From Thermoplasmata archaeon (GTDB taxonomy: Archaea > Thermoplasmatota > E2 > UBA202 > JdFR-43), in assembly GCA_021158865.1 (NCBI GenBank), contig JAGGSX010000122.1:1-29003 (forward strand): a stretch of 29,003 nucleotides of DNA, in the 5' to 3' direction. Shown in pieces: positions 1-6,973 of the stretch (its first letter is position 1; each line of letters opens with the position of its first letter). The notes below the pieces were generated by a model. It worked only from the letters and a program-made list of their open reading frames with translations, did no database searches and had not been told where the DNA came from. A program made the translations under genes and the position numbers.

Positions 1-156
1 TACAACAGCATAGCAGGATGCAACATTGTGCTGAGATGGAATAACAGCAAAAATGACTTTGATGTTTATGTTCCCAATGCTCCTGACTTTGTTATTGAGC
101 AAGGCAATGGCTTCTTTGTTTCAGTGAGCCAGCAAAGCCAGTGGCATGGAAGCTAA
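1..156 (+). CDS. C-terminal end of a large secreted protein (partial, 5' end outside window)
   Basis: An open frame enters from the left edge and ends at TAA after 51 residues. Its sequence, with landmarks AGCNIVLRWNNS, DFDVYVP, EQGNGFFVSVS and terminal QSQWHGS, is almost identical to the last 50 residues of the giant protein at 16564-24585, and the DNA is also highly similar. It is therefore the terminal module of a paralogous modular surface or secreted protein, not a separate small gene. No membrane anchor or charged tail follows the module. The function of the whole protein cannot be judged from this fragment. There is no obvious terminator before gatE, 54 bases downstream. Confidence 0.85.
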   Translation, partial: YNSIAGCNIVLRWNNSKNDFDVYVPNAPDFVIEQGNGFFVSVSQQSQWHGS

Positions 157-177
157 ATCTTAATCACAAAATTAACA

Positions 178-189
178 AAAATTTATGAA
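178..189 (+). promoter_or_regulatory. Probable TATA box of gatE
   Basis: The AT-rich element AAAATTTATGAA is centred about 26 bases upstream of the gatE ATG at 211. That is the usual archaeal distance from TATA box to transcription start, so the mRNA would be leaderless. No Shine-Dalgarno sequence precedes the ATG, which agrees. Confidence 0.45.
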
Positions 190-210
190 TGAAAAAAACA
201 TGCTTGGACA

Positions 211-2076
211 ATGGATTATAAAAAAATTGGATTTAAAGCTGGCTTGGAGATACATCAGCAGCTTGCTACACATAAGTTATTCTGCAAATGTCAATCTGTA
301 TTAGATGAAAACGTTAAATATGCTTTTTCCCGCCGCCTCCGCCCTGTTCAATCTGAGATGGGGGATATTGATAGAGCTGCTATGGAAGAGGCAAGAAGGG
401 GCAGAGAATTTTTATATTATGCTTCTGACCAGTCATCGTGTTTGGTTGAGGCTGATGAGGAGCCACCACATGAAGCCAATGAAGAAGCTGTTGATATTGC
501 TCTTACTGTTTCTTTGCTATTAAATGCTCATGTTGTTGATGAAATTCATTTCATGAGAAAGATTGTGATAGATGGCTCAAATACAACGGGATTTCAGAGA
601 ACTGCTTTGATTGCATTGGATGGTAAGATAGATGATGTTGGTATAGCTACAATATGCCTTGAAGAAGATGCTGCAAGGAAAATTGGAGAGGAAAACAAAA
701 AAATAAAATATGCTCTGGATCGCCTTGGTATTCCGCTGGTTGAAATTGCTACAGAGCCAGAAATTAAATCGCCAGAACGTGCAAAGCAAATTGCTGAAAA
801 AATTGGTCTTATATTGAGAGCTACAAAAAAAGTTAAGAGAGGTATAGGAACAATAAGGCAGGATTTGAATGTATCGGTGAAAAATGGGGCAAGAGTGGAA
901 ATAAAAGGAGTGCAGGAATTAAATAACATACCAAAAATTCTTGAAAATGAGGTTAAAAGGCAACTTGAATTGATAGAAGTCAGTAAGAAATTGAAAAAAG
1001 TTGAGAAGATAGAAATGGAGATAAAAAATGTTAGCAAAATTTTTAAGAATACAAAATCAAAATTTATAAGAAAAGCATTAGAAAATGGTGTTGTTCTTGC
1101 TTTAAAGCTACACGGCTTTAATGGGCTCATAAAAGGAATAAGATATAAGGAACATCGTCTTGGAAAAGAATTTGCAATGCACGCAAGAATGGAAGGCGGG
1201 GGTATAATGCATTCAGATGAACTGCCTGCTTATGGAATAAGCATTGAAGAAGTAAAAGAATTAAAAAAAATCTTGAATTGTGGCGATGATGATGCATTCA
1301 TTTTATCTACTGGAGATGAGATGACAGCAAGAAAAAGCTTGGAAGCTGTTTTTAAAAGAGCTTTACAGGCATTTGAAGGCGTCCCAAGAGAAGTTAGAAG
1401 AGCCATGCCAGATGGAACAACAGAATATATGCGCCCTATGCCGGGGGCGGCGCGCATGTATCCAGAAACTGATGTTCCTCCAATAAGAATAAAAAGGCAG
1501 AGACTGAAAAAAATTGAGAAGAGATTGCCCGAATTGCCGGATGAAAAAATTGAAAGGATGAGAAGAAATTATAATTTAAGCATTGAAGAAGCAAAGCAGC
1601 TTGTTTATAACGGTAAAGACGAAATTTTTGAGAAAATTGCTTTGAGACATAGAGGATATGAAAAAATTATAGCAAGAATTTTGCTTAACATAATTGTTGA
1701 GATGGAAAGAGAAGGATATGATGGAAAAATTGCAATTAAAAAGATTGACAGCGTTTTGGATGGATTGAAAAAAAATTTATTTGCAAAAGAAGGTGTGGAA
1801 ACTTTATTATTCTATTTTGCAGAGCATCCTGAAGCAAGTATAGAAGAAGCTATTGAAAAGAAGGGAATTAAAAAAATTTCTGATGATGAGATAAGGGAAA
1901 AAATAAAAAAAATTGTTGAAGGAAAGGTTGATTTCATAAAAGAGAAAAAGGAAAGAGCCGTTTCACCTTTAATGGGATTGGTGATGAAAGAATTTAGAGG
2001 AAAGGTGGATGGTTCAGTCATAAATAAAATTTTAAGAGAGGAAGTAAAAAAATTGATAAAAGATAAGTGTAGCTAA
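211..2076 (+). CDS. gatE: Glutamyl-tRNA(Gln) amidotransferase subunit E (GatE)
   Basis: GatE is the tRNA-binding and activating subunit of the archaeal GatDE amidotransferase. With ATP and glutamine it converts misacylated Glu-tRNA(Gln) to Gln-tRNA(Gln) in the cytoplasm. The 621-residue product has the typical GatE length. It starts with the GatB/E signature GLEIHQQL (residues 11-18) and has the cradle-domain stretches RKIVIDGSNTTGFQRT and RQDLNVSV. Around residues 300-420 there is an AspRS-like GAD insertion, which distinguishes GatE from GatB. A helical domain and YqeY-like tail follow to the C terminus. The start at 211 fits the family N terminus and the TATA box. The partner gene gatD is not adjacent in this window: a surface-protein gene lies upstream and an HD-domain gene downstream. 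Confidence 0.97.
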   Translation: MDYKKIGFKAGLEIHQQLATHKLFCKCQSVLDENVKYAFSRRLRPVQSEMGDIDRAAMEEARRGREFLYYASDQSSCLVEADEEPPHEANEEAVDIALTVSLLLNAHVVDEIHFMRKIVIDGSNTTGFQRTALIALDGKIDDVGIATICLEEDAARKIGEENKKIKYALDRLGIPLVEIATEPEIKSPERAKQIAEKIGLILRATKKVKRGIGTIRQDLNVSVKNGARVEIKGVQELNNIPKILENEVKRQLELIEVSKKLKKVEKIEMEIKNVSKIFKNTKSKFIRKALENGVVLALKLHGFNGLIKGIRYKEHRLGKEFAMHARMEGGGIMHSDELPAYGISIEEVKELKKILNCGDDDAFILSTGDEMTARKSLEAVFKRALQAFEGVPREVRRAMPDGTTEYMRPMPGAARMYPETDVPPIRIKRQRLKKIEKRLPELPDEKIERMRRNYNLSIEEAKQLVYNGKDEIFEKIALRHRGYEKIIARILLNIIVEMEREGYDGKIAIKKIDSVLDGLKKNLFAKEGVETLLFYFAEHPEASIEEAIEKKGIKKISDDEIREKIKKIVEGKVDFIKEKKERAVSPLMGLVMKEFRGKVDGSVINKILREEVKKLIKDKCS

Positions 2077-2085
2077 ATATATAAA
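2074..2085 (+). promoter_or_regulatory. Probable TATA box of the HD-domain/citDE pair
   Basis: TAAATATATAAA overlaps the gatE stop codon and is centred about 26 bases before the ATG at 2106. This predicts a separate, leaderless transcript for the two downstream genes instead of simple read-through from gatE. Confidence 0.55.
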
Positions 2086-2105
2086 ATGTTAGCATATTTC
2101 TCTTC

Positions 2106-2609
2106 ATGGATTTAGAAAAAATATTTCCTTTGCTGGATGAAATAAAAAATGAGAAAATAAAAAATAAGGTTAAGAAATGTTATGAAATTGCAATGAAAAG
2201 AGGGAAATGGGATACTATGGATGAAATTCCTTTCACTTTATCTTTTCCAAACGCATATTCATATTCAAAGCATGTGAATAATGTCACTTCGATGGCATTT
2301 GCCATAGGGAAATTAAGGAATGATGTGAATATGGACATTTTGATAGCTGGCGCCCTGCTCCATGATGTTGGAAAACTTATGGAATACGAAAAAAAAGATG
2401 GTAAAGTCGTTAAATCATCAATTGGGAAGTATATTCGTCATCCTGCTATTGGTTCAGCTCTTGCTATGGAAGTTGGGCTTGATAATAAAATTGTTAATGT
2501 TATAATGGCTCATTCTAAAGAAGGAGAGCTGGTTGAAAGATGTAATGAAGCTATAATTGTTCATCATTGTGATTTTATAGATTTTGAAATAGCGAGAGGG
2601 AGAAAATGA
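2106..2609 (+). CDS. HD-domain metal-dependent phosphohydrolase
   Basis: This 167-residue cytoplasmic protein has a complete HD metal-site set: H56, the H86-D87 doublet in LLHDVGK, H112 in RHPAIG, H136 in AHSKEG and D156 after HH. HD proteins hydrolyse phosphate esters, commonly of nucleotides; the substrate here cannot be read from the sequence. The gene overlaps the citD-citE fusion by four bases (ATGA), so the two are translationally coupled and probably act in the same process. One possibility (inference only) is turnover of a CoA-, dephospho-CoA- or nucleotide-type compound linked to the lyase. The start at 2106 gives a leaderless message from the TATA box at 2074. Confidence 0.85.
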   Translation: MDLEKIFPLLDEIKNEKIKNKVKKCYEIAMKRGKWDTMDEIPFTLSFPNAYSYSKHVNNVTSMAFAIGKLRNDVNMDILIAGALLHDVGKLMEYEKKDGKVVKSSIGKYIRHPAIGSALAMEVGLDNKIVNVIMAHSKEGELVERCNEAIIVHHCDFIDFEIARGRK

Positions 2610-3727
2610 AGGTTATGGAAGAAGGATGTGCTGGAACAGAAAATAAAATGGATTGCATGGTTCATGTGAAGCCCGGGAACAAAATTATTGTAGAAGGCAA
2701 ATCGGCAGAACTTTTTGATAACCATATAAAAGAAATTGTTGAAAAAAAACTCGATGAATTGGATGTAGAGGCGAGTGTTGAAATAAAAGAAAATGGTGCT
2801 GTTGATTATGTAATCCTTGCACGCTTGGAAGCGGCTATTGCAAAGGCTACGAGAAGTGATATTCCTGATAAAAAATCGAGGAGAGGAAAAACTGCAAGAG
2901 ATAGAATGAGGAGAAGCAGGCTTTATCTGCCAGGAAACAATCCACGTTATTTGAATAATATTGTAATATATGGAAGTGATGCTGTAATTTTGGACATGGA
3001 AGATTCTGTTGCATTGGATTACAAATTTGATGTGCGTTATCTCGTTAAAAATGCTTTGAAAAGCCTTGATTTTGGAGGGAGTGAGACATGGGTTAGAATA
3101 AATAGAGAAACAGCAAATGATGACATAAAACAAATTTCTTATGGTATGCCGCACGGAATATGTATTCCAAAAGTAGAAAGCAAAGAAGATATAGAGGTTA
3201 TAGAAAAAATAATGGAAGAAGTTGGTGGTGATTTTCATTTGATGCCCATAATAGAAAGTGCAAAAGGGATTTTAAATGCCCATGAGATTGCTTCATCAAG
3301 TGATAAAATTGTTGCAATAGCATTTGGAGCAGAAGATTATACACATAGTATAGAAGCAAAAAAAAGCTGGGAAAATTTGTTATATCCAAGGCAGAAAATA
3401 TTGCTTGCTGCAAAAGCATCGGATGTGCAGGCTTTGGATACAGTTTATTCAAATGTTAATGACATTGATGGATTGAGGGCGGAAACAAAAAAAATAGTTG
3501 AAATGGGTTTTGACGGAAAAGGAGCAATTCATCCAAGTCAGATAGAAATAATTCATGAAAGTTTTAAGCCAGATAAGGAAGAAATAGAGGAAGCAAGGAA
3601 AATAGTAAATGCAATAGAAGAAGCAAGGAAAAAAGGACTTGGAGCTGTATCTCTAAATGGCAAAATGATTGATTTGCCTGTGGAAAAAAAGGCAAGGAGA
3701 ATATTGAAACTTGCATCTCTCTATTGA
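2606..3727 (+). CDS. Citrate lyase acyl-carrier (CitD-like) and beta-subunit (CitE-like) fusion protein
   Basis: Residues 9-83 resemble CitD, the citrate lyase acyl carrier, with AGT..., a DxMV motif and the diagnostic GAVDYVILARLEAAIAKA. Residues 103-373 are a full CitE/HpcH-type TIM barrel: RSRLYLPGNNP, ILDMEDSV (130 region), R164 in WVRINR, E217 in PIIESAKG, E243-D244 in GAEDY, FDGKGAIHPSQ and LGAVSLNGKM. CitE cleaves citryl-thioester to oxaloacetate plus acetyl-thioester. In E. coli CitD the prosthetic group sits on Ser14 in the AGTLES segment. Here the aligned position is Lys14 and residues 5-20 contain no serine, so normal attachment looks impossible. No CitF, CitC, CitX or CitG lies in the window. 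The enzyme may instead work on free CoA thioesters, for example as a citramalyl- or malyl-CoA-type lyase (inference). It is coupled to the HD gene by ATGA and overlaps the opposing gene by 7 bases. Confidence 0.88.
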   Translation: MKVMEEGCAGTENKMDCMVHVKPGNKIIVEGKSAELFDNHIKEIVEKKLDELDVEASVEIKENGAVDYVILARLEAAIAKATRSDIPDKKSRRGKTARDRMRRSRLYLPGNNPRYLNNIVIYGSDAVILDMEDSVALDYKFDVRYLVKNALKSLDFGGSETWVRINRETANDDIKQISYGMPHGICIPKVESKEDIEVIEKIMEEVGGDFHLMPIIESAKGILNAHEIASSSDKIVAIAFGAEDYTHSIEAKKSWENLLYPRQKILLAAKASDVQALDTVYSNVNDIDGLRAETKKIVEMGFDGKGAIHPSQIEIIHESFKPDKEEIEEARKIVNAIEEARKKGLGAVSLNGKMIDLPVEKKARRILKLASLY

Positions 3728-4062
3728 GAATATCTTTCAGCCATGTCTCCGACAATTGGCAATTTATATTTCTCTCCTTGGTAGGCCTTTATCATTAAAA
3801 CAACCCACAAAACAAACGAAAGAATGCTTAAAAGCCCTCCAAGAACCCATCCTATGAAAGGAATAAGAAATAAAATCCATATTATAATGGATAGTGGAAA
3901 AAATGTAAGAATTGATTGCATTGCATGAAATCTAATAAATTTATTCTCTTTTTCCAATAAATAAAAAATCAGTCCTGTAACCCAACCCAAAATATAGCAT
4001 AATAATGCTTCCAAATTTTCTTCAATTCCTAAAGATGTTTTTTTCCATTGGGGAAGACACAT
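3721..4062 (-). CDS. Small membrane protein of the DUF4870/Tic20-like type
   Basis: This 113-residue protein matches the DUF4870 pattern. A short soluble N terminus with SLGIEEN leads to a membrane segment (ALLCYILGWVTGLIFYLLE), the conserved ENKFIRFHAMQSI motif, and two closely spaced membrane segments (about 52-67 and 70-88). It ends in a short basic/polar tail. The biochemical role of the family is not established. The gene is convergent with citDE and the coding ends overlap by 7 bases. The ATG at 4062 gives the expected N terminus, but the clearest TATA-like stretch (4066-4078) lies too close to it for ordinary leaderless initiation. Start-site confidence is therefore moderate. Confidence 0.75.
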   Translation of the reverse strand: MCLPQWKKTSLGIEENLEALLCYILGWVTGLIFYLLEKENKFIRFHAMQSILTFFPLSIIIWILFLIPFIGWVLGGLLSILSFVLWVVLMIKAYQGEKYKLPIVGDMAERYSQ

Positions 4063-4167
4063 ACAATATATAAATTTTATTTCGCATGAAAAATTCTGTC
4101 TTGTTGCAAAAACTTGGAGGGAATTTATAGTAATTAAAATAAATGAGAAATATTGTAAAAATGATAT

Positions 4168-5313
4168 TTACAAATCTTCAGCCACATATATGTTGTCCTT
4201 ATTCCTTTTTATTCTTATATCTGCATATTCTCCAATTTTCTTATTTGTATTTATTACCTGTATAATTCTATCTCTTGCAACTGCAAGCATTTCATTTTTA
4301 ATTCTTCCATACATTTCCAATTTAACTCTCAATTTTTCTCCAATTCTAAATTTTTTTGGCAATGACTTGCATTTAACAATATTAAAATCTGAAGAAGATA
4401 AAATAAGGTTTTCATCAATGCTTCTTAATTTTCTAAAAAATGTTGAAAAATCCATTTTCTTAATTTTTTTTGGATTTCTGCCAAACCTATATTTAACAAA
4501 TTTCTGTATTCCAAACGGCTTCCATCTTTTTCCTGCTCCTATCTTTGTGCCAAAATCTATTATTTTTTTTATATCATCATCATTGTAGTTAGGTAGCCAT
4601 ACTGGAGCAATCAATAAATCTATATTGCTTGAGGCAATCTCCTCTGAAATTTTTATGATATGGCTCAAATCATAATTTTTATTCCCTGCAATAATCTTTG
4701 CCATTTTTTCATCCATGCTGTGTAATGATAAATTTATTCTATCTAAATAGCCATCCAATCTTGCAATCATTTCTTTTGTCAATAAAGTTCCATTTGTTTG
4801 AATTGATACAATATCTACAATTTCTGAAAGCCTTTTTATCAACTTTTCGATGAAAGGATAAAGAAAAGGTTCTCCCTGTCCATCTATATGCGCTTCTATG
4901 CTTTTACAATATTTTCTCTTAAAATTTACTAATTTTTCAAATTCATCTAAAAGATAATCAACATCAACAAGATAATCTGTAACTCTTGTCCTGCTCATTC
5001 CTTCATCAACTGAACAAAATATACAATTTAAATTGCAACCTGTTATCGGACGAACTTGAATTAAGTTTGTTCCTCTATCAATCAATCCAAATGCATTATG
5101 GCCAATAAGAGGAAATCCACTTTCCTCACTTATATAATAAAGCCTTCTTTTGGTCAGAGCATTATATAATTCTTTTTCTCCATACTGAATTATTTCCTCA
5201 TCACTATATTTTTTCCTATATCTTTCATAAAATTTTTTTGGAACTCTCGCTTCTATTACCCCATAAATTGTAAAGATAACATACTTTTCATCGTATCTTT
5301 TTTCATACTTCAT
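4168..5313 (-). CDS. Radical SAM protein with a possible C-terminal TRAM-like domain
   Basis: This 381-residue protein has the radical SAM cluster motif C93-x3-C97-x2-C100 within TGCNLNCIFCSVDEG. A glycine-rich GQGEP segment (about 145-149) suits SAM binding. Roughly 85 N-terminal residues precede the barrel. The last 55-60 residues (KLRVKLEMYG ... GEYADIRIKR) resemble a TRAM-type RNA-binding beta barrel, which would suggest an RNA or tRNA substrate; this is a visual judgement. The start codon overlaps the stop of the upstream AMP-ligase gene by four bases, so the two are co-translated. The exact reaction is unknown. MiaB/Tyw1-type modification enzymes are distant alternatives, but their extra domains are not seen. 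Confidence 0.85.
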   Translation of the reverse strand: MKYEKRYDEKYVIFTIYGVIEARVPKKFYERYRKKYSDEEIIQYGEKELYNALTKRRLYYISEESGFPLIGHNAFGLIDRGTNLIQVRPITGCNLNCIFCSVDEGMSRTRVTDYLVDVDYLLDEFEKLVNFKRKYCKSIEAHIDGQGEPFLYPFIEKLIKRLSEIVDIVSIQTNGTLLTKEMIARLDGYLDRINLSLHSMDEKMAKIIAGNKNYDLSHIIKISEEIASSNIDLLIAPVWLPNYNDDDIKKIIDFGTKIGAGKRWKPFGIQKFVKYRFGRNPKKIKKMDFSTFFRKLRSIDENLILSSSDFNIVKCKSLPKKFRIGEKLRVKLEMYGRIKNEMLAVARDRIIQVINTNKKIGEYADIRIKRNKDNIYVAEDL

Positions 5314-6677
5314 TTAAGCCAGTTTTTATACTCTATCTTTGATACAACCAATGGCGTGGGCGACTGCGGGTTTTCATCTTTTATTTCATCCACTTCCTTT
5401 GCAACAACTTTAACCTTATGCTCAAATTTTTCTTCATATCTCTCCACAATCTTATCCTTAAGTTTATCTTTTGATGGACCCTTTCCATCCCCAAATACAA
5501 TCCAAACTTCTACCTCGTCGGGCTTATATTGGTGAAGCTGAAATCTTTTTATTTTTGTTGAATTCAATTCTGTGGCTACCTCTCCAGGAATCCACATCAC
5601 GGCAGAAGGCGGCACAAGTTTTCCATCTGGAAGAATTATTGAATTTCCGCTTCTTCCTTCTATTCTTTTTATTAAAGGTGTATCAATTCCACAATCACAT
5701 GCTTCATTACTTGGCGTTACAATATCATCTATACCAACATATCTTATAATTGGTGTCCCTTTTCCATACAACCTCGTCACTGCGATATGAGCTGGCTCAT
5801 TTTCAACATGGTTACCCTTATTATCTATAAATTCAAGATGGACAAAGTCGTAATGAATATGATATTTTCCACGCTCGCATTCAAATGCTATTGGACCAGC
5901 TTCAGTAGCTCCATATACATCAAATACGGGGGCATCAAAAGCCTTGCCAACTATTTTTCTCGTTTCTTCATCAAATGTTCCGCCACATGAGCCAACAAGA
6001 TTAACATTTATTTTATTTCCATATCCTTGCTCGCGCAGAAAAGCAAGGTGGCGAAGAGCCCCTGGATACCCAGCCAGCACTTCTGGATTAAATTCTTCTA
6101 TTTTTTTAATCATATTCCTTGGATCTTCGTTCACATTTAGCAATTGTATGTGATTTGTTCCAATTCCTGAACCTTTCATCAAACTCAATACAACATTATC
6201 ATAATATGGCTCCTGCATGCTTCCCGTATAATCTCCTATCAATGACATTCTTGTTTTTCTCCAGTTATATCCATGGGCTTTTAATTCTCTAACAGAACCA
6301 AATAATTGACGGAGAAAACCATAGCTATCTATCCAGAGTGCTACGGGTTTTCCTGTTGAACCCGATGTTATAAGAGTATGACCTTTAAATCCTTCTGGAG
6401 CAGATTTATCTGGATATGCGTTTCTCAAATCTTCTTTCGTTATGAATGGCAACTTATCCAAGTCGTCAAGGCTTTTTATTTTATCAACATCAACACCATA
6501 CTCTTTATATTTTTTTATATATAGAGGAACTTTTAGAGAATATCTGAAAATTTTCCTAAACATTTTATTTCTATATGCGTCAAGCTCCTTTCTATTTTCT
6601 CTAAAAATTCTATTCACATTGGTATAATAACCTATTGCTGCCCTTACTGCAAACACAGGATTAAGGAATGGGTTCAT
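5310..6677 (-). CDS. PaaK-like AMP-forming acyl-CoA ligase (phenylacetate-CoA ligase / F390 synthetase family)
   Basis: This 455-residue member of the adenylate-forming superfamily has the phosphate-binding loop TSGSTGKP (104-111). It also has the adenylate motif VYGATEAGP (254-262), the IRYVGIDD motif (311-318) and the hinge segment RIEGRS (338-343). A CDCG pair near 327-330 recalls the metal-binding cysteines in some PaaK-type enzymes. Members activate an aryl or other carboxylic acid with ATP and then form a thioester with CoA, or adenylate a cofactor as in F390 synthetase; the substrate here is unknown. The gene is first in a two-gene operon with the radical SAM gene. The ATG at 6677 lies about 23 bases from a TATA box, consistent with a leaderless mRNA. 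Confidence 0.88.
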   Translation of the reverse strand: MNPFLNPVFAVRAAIGYYTNVNRIFRENRKELDAYRNKMFRKIFRYSLKVPLYIKKYKEYGVDVDKIKSLDDLDKLPFITKEDLRNAYPDKSAPEGFKGHTLITSGSTGKPVALWIDSYGFLRQLFGSVRELKAHGYNWRKTRMSLIGDYTGSMQEPYYDNVVLSLMKGSGIGTNHIQLLNVNEDPRNMIKKIEEFNPEVLAGYPGALRHLAFLREQGYGNKINVNLVGSCGGTFDEETRKIVGKAFDAPVFDVYGATEAGPIAFECERGKYHIHYDFVHLEFIDNKGNHVENEPAHIAVTRLYGKGTPIIRYVGIDDIVTPSNEACDCGIDTPLIKRIEGRSGNSIILPDGKLVPPSAVMWIPGEVATELNSTKIKRFQLHQYKPDEVEVWIVFGDGKGPSKDKLKDKIVERYEEKFEHKVKVVAKEVDEIKDENPQSPTPLVVSKIEYKNWLK

Positions 6678-6694
6678 GTTATTAAATATGGAAG

Positions 6695-6706
6695 TATTTA
6701 AAATTT
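6695..6706 (-). promoter_or_regulatory. Probable TATA box of the PaaK-like ligase/radical SAM operon
   Basis: On the minus strand the sequence reads AAATTTTAAATA, centred about 23-24 bases before the ATG at 6677. The element is AT-only and no Shine-Dalgarno sequence follows, so leaderless transcription is likely. Confidence 0.5.
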
Positions 6707-6803
6707 TTTTAATGAAATTTGTGAAACCAAAAATAGTGTAGAAAGACTTAAGGAATTTTATAAATTTTTGATGTAAATAATTAGATTTAAAAAAAGGGAA
6801 TAG

Positions 6804-6933
6804 TGCAGGGGGCGAGATTTTCGAGCATGCTTGCGAGAAAATATGGCTTCACAAGTCATGCATTTGAACTCGCGAACCCCTACGGGACAGGCCCCTCAAG
6901 CCTGCGCCTTTGGCCTGGCTCGGCTACCCCTGC
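6804..6933 (-). tRNA. tRNA-Leu (anticodon GAG) with a 45-nt intron in the T-loop
   Basis: The minus strand folds as a leucine tRNA. The acceptor GCAGGGG pairs with CCCCTGC and the discriminator is A at 6804. The D-arm is GCCGAGCC...GGC. The anticodon stem CAGGC/GCCTG encloses loop TTGAGGG, giving anticodon GAG (codons CUC and CUU). A long class II variable arm (CCC-GTA-GGG) follows. The T-stem halves GCGAG and CTCGC are separated by 52 nt instead of 7. Removing 6818-6862 restores a standard T-loop TTCAAAT and an 85-nt mature tRNA. CCA is not encoded. The gene lies between atpA and the PaaK-like operon and has its own TATA box. Confidence 0.93.
6818..6862 (-). other. Non-canonical tRNA intron (between positions 59 and 60, T-loop)
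   Basis: The 45-nt insert interrupts the T-loop after TTCAAA and before T60-CTCGC. Its ends pair: GCATG-(A)-CTTG with CAAGCATGC, nine base pairs with one bulged A. Between this helix and the T-stem, TTC can pair with GAA. AAT triplets can be placed on both sides, giving a relaxed bulge-helix-bulge of the kind cut by archaeal EndA. Because AAAT occurs at both junctions, the boundary could slide by up to four bases without changing the mature tRNA. Confidence 0.85.
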
Positions 6934-6953
6934 TTATTTTAATAAGTATACTA

Positions 6954-6963
6954 TTATTTAAAT
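6954..6963 (-). promoter_or_regulatory. TATA box of tRNA-Leu
   Basis: ATTTAAATAA on the minus strand is centred 25 bases upstream of the tRNA 5' end at 6933, the expected archaeal spacing. It lies between the atpA stop codon and the tRNA, so the tRNA need not depend on ATPase-operon read-through. Confidence 0.6.
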
Positions 6964-6973
6964 CTATTTTATG

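Noticed and set aside
594..1130. 178-codon frame on the minus strand inside gatE
   Set aside because: It lies wholly antisense to a clearly conserved gene, is rich in Phe/Ser/Leu as expected from the complement of Lys/Glu/Ile codons, and matches no family.
2564..3238. 224-codon frame on the minus strand opposite the HD and CitD-CitE genes
   Set aside because: Antisense shadow of two well-supported genes; its composition (Phe, Tyr, Ile, Ser) is the complement of their codon use.
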